From NCBI RefSeq assembly GCF_000820165.1, contig NZ_CDDD01000072.1, positions 21,211 through 85,210 of the forward strand: 64,000 nt of DNA. The letters are read 5' to 3'. Source of the stretch: Aeromonas taiwanensis. Lineage in GTDB: Bacteria > Pseudomonadota > Gammaproteobacteria > Enterobacterales > Aeromonadaceae. The position numbers and the translations under genes were made by a program. The notes below the pieces were generated by a model. It had not been told where the DNA came from and made no database searches. It saw only the letters and a program-made list of their open reading frames with translations. Below are positions 57,211-64,000 of this stretch, piece after piece (positions within the stretch are counted from its first letter, which is position 1; every line of letters begins with the position of its first letter).

Positions 57211-57681
57211 TTACACGTCCAGTTGTTTCAGGACGTTGATCATTTCGAGCGCGCTCAGTGCAGCCTCTGCACCCTTGTTACCCGCCTTGGTACCGGCGCG
57301 CTCGATGGCTTGTTCGATGTTTTCTGTGGTCAGCACGCCGAAGGCAACGGGAATGTCGTATTCCATCATTACCTGGGCCAGACCCTTGCCGTTCTCGCTC
57401 GCCACCAGTTCGAAGTGGTAGGTACCGCCACGGATGACGGTGCCGAGCGCGACGATGGCGTCGTATTGACCGCTCTTGGCCAGCTTCTTGGCCGCCAGGG
57501 GGATTTCAACGGCACCCGGTACGCGTACCAGGGTCAGATTGCTCTCCTGGACCTGACCTTGACGCTTCAGCACGTCCAGTGCACCGTTCACCAGGCTGTC
57601 ATTGATGAAGCTGTTGAAACGGGCAACGACAATAGCAACACGCGCCTCGGGAGCGGCGATATTTCCTTCGATAATCTTCAT
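57211..57681 (-). CDS. ribH: 6,7-dimethyl-8-ribityllumazine synthase
   Basis: 156 residues from [23 protein letters not shown]. Condenses ribityl-aminouracil with dihydroxybutanone phosphate; a capsid-like oligomer. Substrate motifs [70 protein letters not shown] longer frame to 57744 lacks family similarity. Operon ribE-ribBX-ribH-nusB. Confidence 0.97.
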   Translation of the reverse strand: MKIIEGNIAAPEARVAIVVARFNSFINDSLVNGALDVLKRQGQVQESNLTLVRVPGAVEIPLAAKKLAKSGQYDAIVALGTVIRGGTYHFELVASENGKGLAQVMMEYDIPVAFGVLTTENIEQAIERAGTKAGNKGAEAALSALEMINVLKQLDV

Positions 57682-57824
57682 TGGAAATCCTGTCTCTGTG
57701 CAATCAGTAGGGCCGTCAATGGGGCCGCGGCCAAAAGTGCGCACATTCTAGCACAACAGACCCGCGACAAAAAACCATAGCCGCAACGGGCGGCCATGAT
57801 CGGGATGTCAGCCTGACGGGGCGC

Positions 57825-58934
57825 TTATTCGCCGACGTATTCCACGACCTCAAGGCCGAAGCCACCGAGGGCGTGATACTTCTTGGGGGAGCTCAGCAGA
57901 CGCATCTTGCCCACACCCAGCGCCTTGAGGATCTGGGAGCCCACGCCAACCCGACGCGAGGTGCCCTGCCACTTGGCCCCTTCCGGTGCCAGCCCCTTGT
58001 CCGCAGCCTCGAAGCCCTTGACCCGGGCCAGCAGCTCGGCGCCATGGGCTTCCGCCCCCAGGATCACCAGCACACCGCCCTCGTCGGCGATGCGGGCCAT
58101 GGACTTGGGCAGCGGCCAGCTGCGGGCGCTGTGACGGTCGGTCAGCAGCAGATCGCTCAGCACGTCGTGCAGGTGCACCCGCACCAGGGTCGGCTGATCG
58201 GCCTTCACCTCCCCCTTCTTCAGGGCGAAATGGATCTGGTTGTCGATGGTGTCGCGGAAGGTGACGAGGTCAAACTCGCCGTATTCGGTAGGCAGCTTGC
58301 ATTCGGCCACCTTCTCCACCGTGGTCTCGTGCTGGTTGCGGTACTCGATGAGATCCGCAATGGTGCCGAGCTTGATGCCGTGCTGCTCGGCGAAAAGCTC
58401 GAGATCCGGGCGGCGCGCCATGGTGCCGTCTTCGTTGAGGATTTCAACGATGACGGACGCAGGCTCATACCCGGCCAGACGGGCCAGATCGCAGCCGGCT
58501 TCGGTGTGGCCGGCGCGAGTCAGCACTCCGCCATCCTGGGCCATCAGCGGGAAGATGTGACCAGGCTGCACCAGATCGGCAGCCTTGGCATTGGGGGCAA
58601 CGGCGGCCTGCACCGTGACGGCGCGATCGGCGGCAGAGATGCCGGTGGTCACCCCCTCGGCCGCCTCGATGGAGACGGTGAAGGCGGTAGAGAACTGGGC
58701 ATTGTTGCGGTCGACCATCAGCGGCAGCGCCAGCTGCTTGCAGCGATCCCGGGTCAGGGTCAGGCAGATGAGCCCCCGGCCGTAGCGGGCCATGAAGTTG
58801 ATATCTTCCGGGCGGACACAGGAGGCGGCCATGATCAGGTCCCCTTCGTTCTCCCTGTCTTCGTCGTCCATCAGGATCACCATCTTGCCAGCCTTGATAT
58901 CGGCAATGATTTCCTGGGTTGTACTCAGCGCCAT
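57825..58934 (-). CDS. ribBX: RibBX: dihydroxybutanone phosphate synthase with degenerate GTP cyclohydrolase II domain
   Basis: 369 residues. The N-terminal RibB domain (about 1-200) converts ribulose 5-phosphate to 3,4-dihydroxy-2-butanone 4-phosphate; [39 protein letters not shown] are intact. The C-terminal domain has the GTP cyclohydrolase II fold pattern, but the zinc site and catalytic residues are gone: where active RibA has C-x-G-D...C-x-C, this reads [26 protein letters not shown]. This is the RibBX form known from proteobacteria, which lacks RibA activity. A genuine ribA must lie elsewhere. Between ribE and ribH. Confidence 0.92.
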   Translation of the reverse strand: MALSTTQEIIADIKAGKMVILMDDEDRENEGDLIMAASCVRPEDINFMARYGRGLICLTLTRDRCKQLALPLMVDRNNAQFSTAFTVSIEAAEGVTTGISAADRAVTVQAAVAPNAKAADLVQPGHIFPLMAQDGGVLTRAGHTEAGCDLARLAGYEPASVIVEILNEDGTMARRPDLELFAEQHGIKLGTIADLIEYRNQHETTVEKVAECKLPTEYGEFDLVTFRDTIDNQIHFALKKGEVKADQPTLVRVHLHDVLSDLLLTDRHSARSWPLPKSMARIADEGGVLVILGAEAHGAELLARVKGFEAADKGLAPEGAKWQGTSRRVGVGSQILKALGVGKMRLLSSPKKYHALGGFGLEVVEYVGE

Positions 58935-59069
58935 GGGCTACTCCATCAATGTGCGTGGGGAGCGAGCCTGAGGCTCGACTCGACCTAGGTTTATGTGGCT
59001 CTAGATGGGGGCACTGGGCCCGCTTTCAATCCGAGCGGGATCACAGAACCGCGTTTTTCTGCCGCGTCC

Positions 59070-59723
59070 TCACAGGAAACCGGACTGGGCCAGCTTCTCC
59101 AGGGTCAGGGTGGAGGTCGTGCTCTCCTGGCCCTTGCCCATCATCAGCCGCTCCAGATAGCGGGCTATCTGATCCACCTCGAGGTTGACGCGATACCCCG
59201 GCTTCCAACGGGCAATGGTGGTCTCCTGGGCGGTGTGGGGCACTATGGTCAGGCGAAACAGTTCCCCCTGCACGGCGTTGACCGTGAGGCTGATGCCATC
59301 CACCGCGATGGACCCCTTCTCGGCAATGTAGCGGGAGAGTTCCGCCGGCGCCTCTATCCAGTATTCGATGGCGCGCCCGCTGGATGACTTGCTCTTCACC
59401 TCGCCGATGCCATCCACATGGCCGGAGACCAGGTGGCCGCCGAGGCGGGAGGTGGGCATCAGCGCCTTCTCCAGGTTGACCGGATCCCCCACCCTGGCGG
59501 CGGAAAATCCGGTGCGGGAGAGGGTTTCCAGGGAGACGTCGGCGGTGTAGCGCTGGTCACCCAGGGCGACCACGGTGAGACAGACGCCGTTGGTGGCGAT
59601 GGAATCCCCCAGTTTGACGTCGCTAAAGTCCAGGGTGGGCGCGTGCACGGTGAGGGCCATGTCCTCCCCCTGGCGGCACAGCTCGGCCAGGGTTCCCACC
59701 GCTTCGATAATTCCGGTAAACAT
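59070..59723 (-). CDS. ribE: Riboflavin synthase alpha subunit
   Basis: 217 residues from MFTGIIEAVG. Dismutates two lumazine molecules into riboflavin and the ribityl-aminouracil precursor. Two tandem barrel repeats: MFTGIIEAVGTLAEL, LGDSIATNGVCLTVV, then HLVSGHVDGIGEV and GSIAVDGISLTVN. The upstream frame (to 59873) has an unrelated Arg/Gly-rich extension and was rejected. Confidence 0.96.
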   Translation of the reverse strand: MFTGIIEAVGTLAELCRQGEDMALTVHAPTLDFSDVKLGDSIATNGVCLTVVALGDQRYTADVSLETLSRTGFSAARVGDPVNLEKALMPTSRLGGHLVSGHVDGIGEVKSKSSSGRAIEYWIEAPAELSRYIAEKGSIAVDGISLTVNAVQGELFRLTIVPHTAQETTIARWKPGYRVNLEVDQIARYLERLMMGKGQESTTSTLTLEKLAQSGFL

Positions 59724-59823
59724 GCAGATCACCTTGCTGATGAGGGGGACTCGCCCCCTTGAACGTTGAAAGATCGGGCCAGCTGGCGACGACGAGGCTC
59801 CCCGCCGGCCGGGCCCGGGCGCC

Positions 59824-60933
59824 TCACGCCACCTTGGCGCTGATGCGAATATCCTGCCCCACCAGCCGCACATCCTTGATGTTGAGCTTGGGTGCCTGGA
59901 ACAGCCGGGTCAGCCCGGGCAGATGGAACAGGCCCCGTCCCTCGTCCCCCATCAGCTTGGGGGCCTGATAGAGCACCAGGTCGTCCACCAGCCCCTTCTC
60001 CAGCAGGGCACCGCACAGGCGGGGCCCCGCCTCCACCAGCACCGAGTTGATGTTCTGTTTGGCCAGCAGCATGAAGAGGCTGACCAGATCCAGCTTGCCG
60101 TCCAGGAGCGGCACTTCCAGCTGTTGCACCCAGGCAGGCCAGTCGCCAGCGGCCTTGTGGCGGGCCAGCAGTACCGGGCTCTCGCTCTGGAACAGGGGCA
60201 GGTCGGGGGTGAGCCGGTTTTGGGAATCGACGATGACCCGCAGCGGCTGGCGCAGGGCCTCCCTGGGATAGGCGGCCTTGACCGAGGGGGGAAGCTCATC
60301 CCAGCGCACGGTCAGGGAGGCGTTGTCCGCCAGCACGGTTTCGGCGCTGGAGAGCACCGCATCGTGGTGGGCCCGCAGCCGCTGCACGTCGCGGCGCGCC
60401 TCCGGGGAGGTGATCCACTGGCTCTCGCCGCTCGCCATGGCGGTGCGGCCATCGAGGCTGGCGCCGAGCTTGACCGTCACCTGCGGGAAGGCGGTGCGCA
60501 TCCGCTTGAAGAAGCCCGGGTTGAGGGCCTCGGCCTCGGCGGCCAGCAGGCCGAAGTCGGTCTTGATCCCCGCCTCGGAGAGCATGCGCAACCCGCGCCC
60601 CCCCACCTGGGGATTGGGATCCACCATGGCGGCGACCACCCGGGTCACCCCGGCCTTGATCAGCGCCTCGGCGCAGGGGGGCGTGCGCCCGTGATGGGAG
60701 CAGGGCTCCAGGGTCACGTAGGCGGTGGCGCCGCGGGCCTCTTCGCCGGCCGCGTGCAGGGCATAGACCTCGGCATGGGGTTCGCCGGCACGCTGGTGCC
60801 AGCCCTCCCCCACCACCACGCCGGCCTTCACCAGCACGGCACCGACGCAAGGGTTGGGGGCCGTGGTGTAGCGGCCACGGCGGGCCAGTTCGAGGGCCCG
60901 GCTCATCCATTGGTAATCGTCTTGACTAAACAT
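59824..60933 (-). CDS. ribD: Bifunctional diaminohydroxyphosphoribosylaminopyrimidine deaminase / 5-amino-6-(5-phosphoribosylamino)uracil reductase
   Basis: 369 residues from MFSQDDYQWMSRALELARRG, GGGAG 7 bases upstream. The N-terminal zinc deaminase: HAEVYALHAAG and PCSHHGRTPPCAEALIKAG bind zinc. The C-terminal NADPH reductase: VTVKLGASLDGRTAM, LLVEAGPRLCGALLEKGLVDDLVLYQAP. Second and third steps of riboflavin synthesis. Follows nrdR, as in E. coli. Confidence 0.96.
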   Translation of the reverse strand: MFSQDDYQWMSRALELARRGRYTTAPNPCVGAVLVKAGVVVGEGWHQRAGEPHAEVYALHAAGEEARGATAYVTLEPCSHHGRTPPCAEALIKAGVTRVVAAMVDPNPQVGGRGLRMLSEAGIKTDFGLLAAEAEALNPGFFKRMRTAFPQVTVKLGASLDGRTAMASGESQWITSPEARRDVQRLRAHHDAVLSSAETVLADNASLTVRWDELPPSVKAAYPREALRQPLRVIVDSQNRLTPDLPLFQSESPVLLARHKAAGDWPAWVQQLEVPLLDGKLDLVSLFMLLAKQNINSVLVEAGPRLCGALLEKGLVDDLVLYQAPKLMGDEGRGLFHLPGLTRLFQAPKLNIKDVRLVGQDIRISAKVA

Positions 60934-60990
60934 CTGGGCTCCCGTTACAGGCGAGAAAAGAGGGTCATTCACACAGAGCCTGACGCAGGC

Positions 60991-61440
60991 TTACTTCTCC
61001 AGCTTGGCGATCTCTTCGCCGAACTCACGTATGTCTTCAAAGCTGCGGTAGACGGAGGCAAAGCGGATATAGGCCACCTTGTCGAGTCCCTTGAGCTCGT
61101 CCATCACCAGGTTGCCCACCAGCTCGGAGGCCACTTCGCGCTCGCCGGTGGCCCGCAGGCGGGACTTGATGTGGTTGACCGCCTTCTCGATGGCCTCCAT
61201 GCTCACCGGCCGCTTCTCCAGCGCCCGCAGAATGCCGGCGCGCAGCTTGTCTTCGTTGAAGGGTTCGCGGGAGCCATTGGACTTGATGACCCGTGGCATC
61301 ACCAGTTCGGCCATCTCGAAGGTCGTGAAGCGCTCGTGACAGAGCAGGCACTCACGACGGCGGCGCACCTGATGGCCTTCGGCCACCAGACGGGAATCGA
61401 TCACCTTGGTATCAACGGCACTACAGAAAGGGCAATGCAT
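60991..61440 (-). CDS. nrdR: Transcriptional repressor NrdR
   Basis: 149 residues from [22 protein letters not shown]. Represses ribonucleotide reductase operons in response to ATP/dATP. N-terminal zinc ribbon: CPFC and CLLC; ATP-cone: [30 protein letters not shown]. No NrdR boxes were searched here. Heads the nrdR-rib-nusB-thiL-pgpA unit downstream of glyA. Confidence 0.96.
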   Translation of the reverse strand: MHCPFCSAVDTKVIDSRLVAEGHQVRRRRECLLCHERFTTFEMAELVMPRVIKSNGSREPFNEDKLRAGILRALEKRPVSMEAIEKAVNHIKSRLRATGEREVASELVGNLVMDELKGLDKVAYIRFASVYRSFEDIREFGEEIAKLEK

Positions 61441-61537
61441 CGGACCTCCGGCGTTGACGGAAAAGGGCGCCGGCCCCACAGGGCCAGGATAATTGGCCCG
61501 CCAGTGTAGCACGGCCATGGAAAACCGGTAAAAGCCC

Positions 61538-61569
61538 AGAAAAAACAATGCCACCCGAAGGTGGCATTG
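61538..61569 (-). terminator. Rho-independent terminator of glyA
   Basis: CAATGCCACC (61546-61555), CGAA, GGTGGCATTG (61560-61569); on the minus strand the stem is followed by TTTTTT. It lies about 25 bases past the glyA stop. Confidence 0.9.
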
Positions 61570-61594
61570 GTCTCAAACCGGGCGTAAGCCGTTA

Positions 61595-62848
61595 TCAGGC
61601 ATAGACCGGGAAGCGACGGCAGATGTCCAGCACCTTCTCGCGCACGGTGGCCAGCACTTCGTCGTTGTCGTGGTTGTCCAGCACGTCGCAGATCCAGTTG
61701 GTCAGCTGGATGGACTCGGCTTCCTTGAAGCCGCGGCGGGTGATGGCCGGGGTGCCGATACGCACGCCGGAGGTCACGAACGGAGAACGCGGGTCGTTCG
61801 GCACGGAGTTCTTGTTGACGGTGATGTTGGCCTTGCCCAGCGCAGCGTCGGCATCCTTACCGGTCAGCTCGCGGCCGATAAGGTCAACCAGCATCAGGTG
61901 GTTGTCGGTACCGCCGGAGACGATCTTGTAACCGCGCTCGATAAAGGTGGCAGCCATGGCCTTGGCGTTCTTCACGACCTGGGCCTGATAGGTCTTGAAC
62001 TCGGGCTCCAGCGCTTCCTTGAAGGCCACAGCCTTGCCGGCGATGACGTGCATCAGCGGGCCGCCCTGACCGCCCGGGAAGACGGAGGAGTTCAGCTTCT
62101 TGTACAGATCTTCGTCGTCAGCGGCGGAGAGGATCAGACCACCGCGCGGACCGGCCAGGGTCTTGTGGGTGGTGGAGGTGACCACGTGAGCGTGGGGCAC
62201 CGGGTTCGGGTAGACGCCGGCGGCGATCAGACCCGCCACGTGGGCCATGTCCACGAACAGGTAAGCACCGATCTTGTCAGCGATTTCGCGCATACGGGCC
62301 CAGTCGACGATGCCGGAGTAGGCGGAGAAGCCACCGATCATCATCTTCGGCTTGTGCTCAACGGCCAGGCGCTCCATCTCGTCGTAGTCGATCTTGCCGG
62401 ACTCGTCGATGCCGTAGGGGATGATGTTGTACAGCTTGCCGGAGAAGTTGACGGGGGAGCCGTGGGTCAGGTGACCGCCGTGGGCCAGGTTCATGCCCAG
62501 CACGGTGTCGCCCGGCTGCAGCAGAGCCATGTAGACGGCGCTGTTGGCCTGGGAGCCGGAGTGCGGCTGCACGTTGGCGTAGGTGGCACCGAACAGCTCT
62601 TTGGCGCGCTCGATGGCCAGGGTTTCAACCACATCCACATACTCGCAACCACCGTAGTAGCGCTTGGCCGGGTAACCTTCGGCATACTTGTTGGTCAGCT
62701 GGGAGCCCTGGGCCTCCATGACGCGGGGGCTGGTGTAGTTCTCAGACGCAATCAGCTCGATGTGCTCTTCCTGACGACGGGTCTCGTCTGTGATGGCCTG
62801 CCACAGCTCTGGATCATAGCCGGCGATGGTCATGTCACGTTTCAACAT
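61595..62848 (-). CDS. glyA: Serine hydroxymethyltransferase
   Basis: 417 residues from [25 protein letters not shown] upstream. A PLP enzyme converting serine and tetrahydrofolate to glycine and methylene-[47 protein letters not shown], the PLP-lysine motif [16 protein letters not shown] and the C-terminal TPAITRRGF are present. Length equals E. coli GlyA. Monocistronic by its terminator. Confidence 0.98.
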   Translation of the reverse strand: MLKRDMTIAGYDPELWQAITDETRRQEEHIELIASENYTSPRVMEAQGSQLTNKYAEGYPAKRYYGGCEYVDVVETLAIERAKELFGATYANVQPHSGSQANSAVYMALLQPGDTVLGMNLAHGGHLTHGSPVNFSGKLYNIIPYGIDESGKIDYDEMERLAVEHKPKMMIGGFSAYSGIVDWARMREIADKIGAYLFVDMAHVAGLIAAGVYPNPVPHAHVVTSTTHKTLAGPRGGLILSAADDEDLYKKLNSSVFPGGQGGPLMHVIAGKAVAFKEALEPEFKTYQAQVVKNAKAMAATFIERGYKIVSGGTDNHLMLVDLIGRELTGKDADAALGKANITVNKNSVPNDPRSPFVTSGVRIGTPAITRRGFKEAESIQLTNWICDVLDNHDNDEVLATVREKVLDICRRFPVYA

Positions 62849-63187
62849 CCGTTTATCTCCTGAAAATCGTTTGCGCGATAGGTGAAGTGGGCCCGCGCAT
62901 TGTAACGTGAGCTGGATCAAAGAGACAGTCCGACCACCCAAAAAAATGTTTATAAAATGTAAAATACGTCGCAAATCTCGAAATCCGCATGGCCTCCAGG
63001 TTCGAGCCATCCGGCACTCACCCAGCGGTTCCCGATTCGCCCCTCTCCCCCGCGCAGGCCGCAAAACCGGGGCCAGATCAAGGTTGCAGCGGTTATTAAC
63101 AGATAACATTTTATTGAGCGTCGCATCCGCCCGGCCCGATGCGGCACACGCCATGCGTTTTCATCCCGGACCACAAGGGGAAACACC
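62849..63187. promoter_or_regulatory. Divergent spacer between glyA and zinc-ribbon gene
   Basis: 339 bases with no gene. On the minus strand TTACAATG (near 62902) is a possible glyA -10 without a good -35. An AT-rich patch AATGTTTATAAAATGTAAAATAC (62945-62967) could be a promoter for either gene. No known riboswitch motif was recognised. Confidence 0.35.
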
Positions 63188-63475
63188 ATGATGGATCACC
63201 TGATGCTGTTCTTGATTGTCGCGGTCTTCGCTCTCTTCTACTGGGTCTATTACACCGGCAGCCGCAAGGGGGCCTGCGTCACCCGCTGGGAGTCGCTGCC
63301 CACCCGGGAGCAATACCTGGCGGCCCACCCCGGCGCCACCGATGGCGACATCGTCTTTTGCATTCATTGCGGTCACCACCAGCAGCTGGAAGTCGGTCTG
63401 GTGCACCAGCTGGATTACCGGCGCCAGCACATCTGCCCCCGCTGCAAGCAGGAGCTCTATCGCGAGACGGAATAG
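63188..63475 (+). CDS. Small membrane protein with C-terminal zinc ribbon, unknown function
   Basis: 95 residues, ribosome site AAGGGGAAAC. One N-terminal TM helix (MMDHLMLFLIVAVFALFYWVYYTG) followed by a short basic segment and a cytosolic zinc-ribbon-like module: CIHCGHHQQ and, 24 residues on, CPRCKQEL. Family not recognised. The topology (single TM with CxxC...CxxC tail) is common among small membrane-tethered proteins. It lies divergent to glyA and convergent with the kinase fragment. Confidence 0.7.
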   Translation: MMDHLMLFLIVAVFALFYWVYYTGSRKGACVTRWESLPTREQYLAAHPGATDGDIVFCIHCGHHQQLEVGLVHQLDYRRQHICPRCKQELYRETE

Positions 63476-63503
63476 CCCGCGAGAGCGGGCGCCACGGGAT
63501 TGC

Positions 63504-64000
63504 TTATGCCGGCGGCAGGTGCCGCGCCTGCCACGCCTCTAGACCGGCCATCGCCTCGTCAAAGTACATGGGCAGCCGTGCCGGGTCACCGCCCCCCTCC
63601 TCCACGGCGGCGCACTGCGCCGCGAAGGTGTCCAGCCCGAGCGCCAGGGCGCTCCCCTTGAGCTTGTGGGCCAACGCCCGCCGCGCCTCCCCCTCGCTGC
63701 TTGCCAGCCCGGCCACCAGGGCCGCCCCCTGGGAGGCAAACAGTCCGATCAGCTGGCGGATGCGCGGGCCGCCCAGCAGGGCCAGATCCGCCTCCAGTAT
63801 CGGGTTCGCCGTCTCCGGAGCCCCCCCGGAGTCGCCCGGCACGTCCGGCATCTCCCCCCCTTCTTCCCCCAGATACAGCCGGTCGATGGCCGCAGCCCGC
63901 GCCGCCAGCCGTCCCGGCCTGCCCACGAGGACCGCCGCCCCCGCCGCCGGACCGGGACCCACCTCCCACGGGGCCATCGCGGGCCGCGCGCGCGGTGCGG
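63504..64000 (-). CDS. C-terminal fragment of hybrid sensor kinase with HPt domain
   Basis: About 165 residues; the frame is open to the right edge, so the 5' part is missing. The C-terminal part (about the last 95 residues) is an HPt phosphotransfer domain with its phospho-accepting histidine in ALAHKLKGSALALGLDTFAAQCAAVEE. Before it is a Gly/Pro/Glu linker (GEEGGEMPDVPGDSGGAPETANP), and further upstream GRPGRLAARAAAIDRL resembles the end of a receiver domain (K-P replaced by R-P). So this is probably the end of a histidine kinase - receiver - HPt protein. The sensor and target are outside the window. Confidence 0.75.
   Translation of the reverse strand, partial: APRARPAMAPWEVGPGPAAGAAVLVGRPGRLAARAAAIDRLYLGEEGGEMPDVPGDSGGAPETANPILEADLALLGGPRIRQLIGLFASQGAALVAGLASSEGEARRALAHKLKGSALALGLDTFAAQCAAVEEGGGDPARLPMYFDEAMAGLEAWQARHLPPA

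Noticed and set aside
58935..59069. FMN riboswitch upstream of ribBX
   Set aside because: The conserved RFN-element blocks were looked for between ribE and ribBX and not found.

Overview
The window is a high-GC, mostly core-genome segment of a gammaproteobacterium, most likely Aeromonas. The evidence is protein similarity to both Vibrio and enteric families, a Vibrio-like pomA-pomB pair next to xseB-ispA-dxs, a Pseudomonas-like tpiA between glmM and secG, and the nrdR-ribDE-ribBX-ribH-nusB-thiL-pgpA operon. Species cannot be named from the sequence alone.

Layout. Positions 1-6.3 kb (+): end of rodA, then mltB, rlpA, dacA, ybeD, lipB and lipA, which serve peptidoglycan shape and trimming and lipoic acid synthesis. 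A GNAT gene (+) meets recJ (-) at 6.4-8.75 kb. Positions 8.85-16.3 kb are the accessory block: a VpsR-like AAA+ enhancer-binding regulator (-), a large secreted Cys-rich repeat protein, mscL, and a second larger secreted repeat protein. It lies between recJ and xerD, where dsbC is found in Escherichia coli. xerD (-) and fldB (+) follow, then a tandem tldD/tldE pair, a VOC protein, an L,D-transpeptidase, trhP with a YfhL-type ferredoxin, a DUF1090 protein, a DsrE protein and an MFS transporter (16.4-26.8 kb). Positions 26.9-42.4 kb (-) hold one long gene-expression and envelope cluster, given here in transcription order: rlmE-ftsH-folP-glmM-tpiA-secG-tRNA(Leu)-tRNA(fMet)-rimP-nusA-infB-rbfA-truB-rpsO-pnp. 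Positions 42.4-49.1 kb: yhbY, a PilZ-like protein, greA, the polar-flagellar stator pomA/pomB, and xseB-ispA-dxs (isoprenoid precursors). Positions 49.2-54.6 kb (-): a four-gene oligopeptide-type ABC importer with a fused double ATPase. Positions 55.3-62.8 kb (-): glyA, then nrdR and the riboflavin operon down to pgpA. The right edge holds a small zinc-ribbon membrane protein and the C-terminal HPt end of a cut-off sensor kinase.

Most notable result. All three transcription units of the accessory block (secreted protein 1, mscL, secreted protein 2) carry the same upstream arrangement: CAATT(G/A)GTT, and exactly 16 bases after its first base an nGG-N10-GC element. The third unit (TGGTACG-N4-TTGC) is one base off the sigma-54 -24/-12 consensus. 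With the adjacent sigma-54-type activator, whose GAFTGA loop reads GAFTDA, this looks like a small self-contained regulon exporting extracellular repeat proteins. That reading is inference. The shared spacing is read directly from the sequence.

Limits: no database search was possible. Family names rest on recognised motifs, length and gene order. The secreted proteins have no assigned function.
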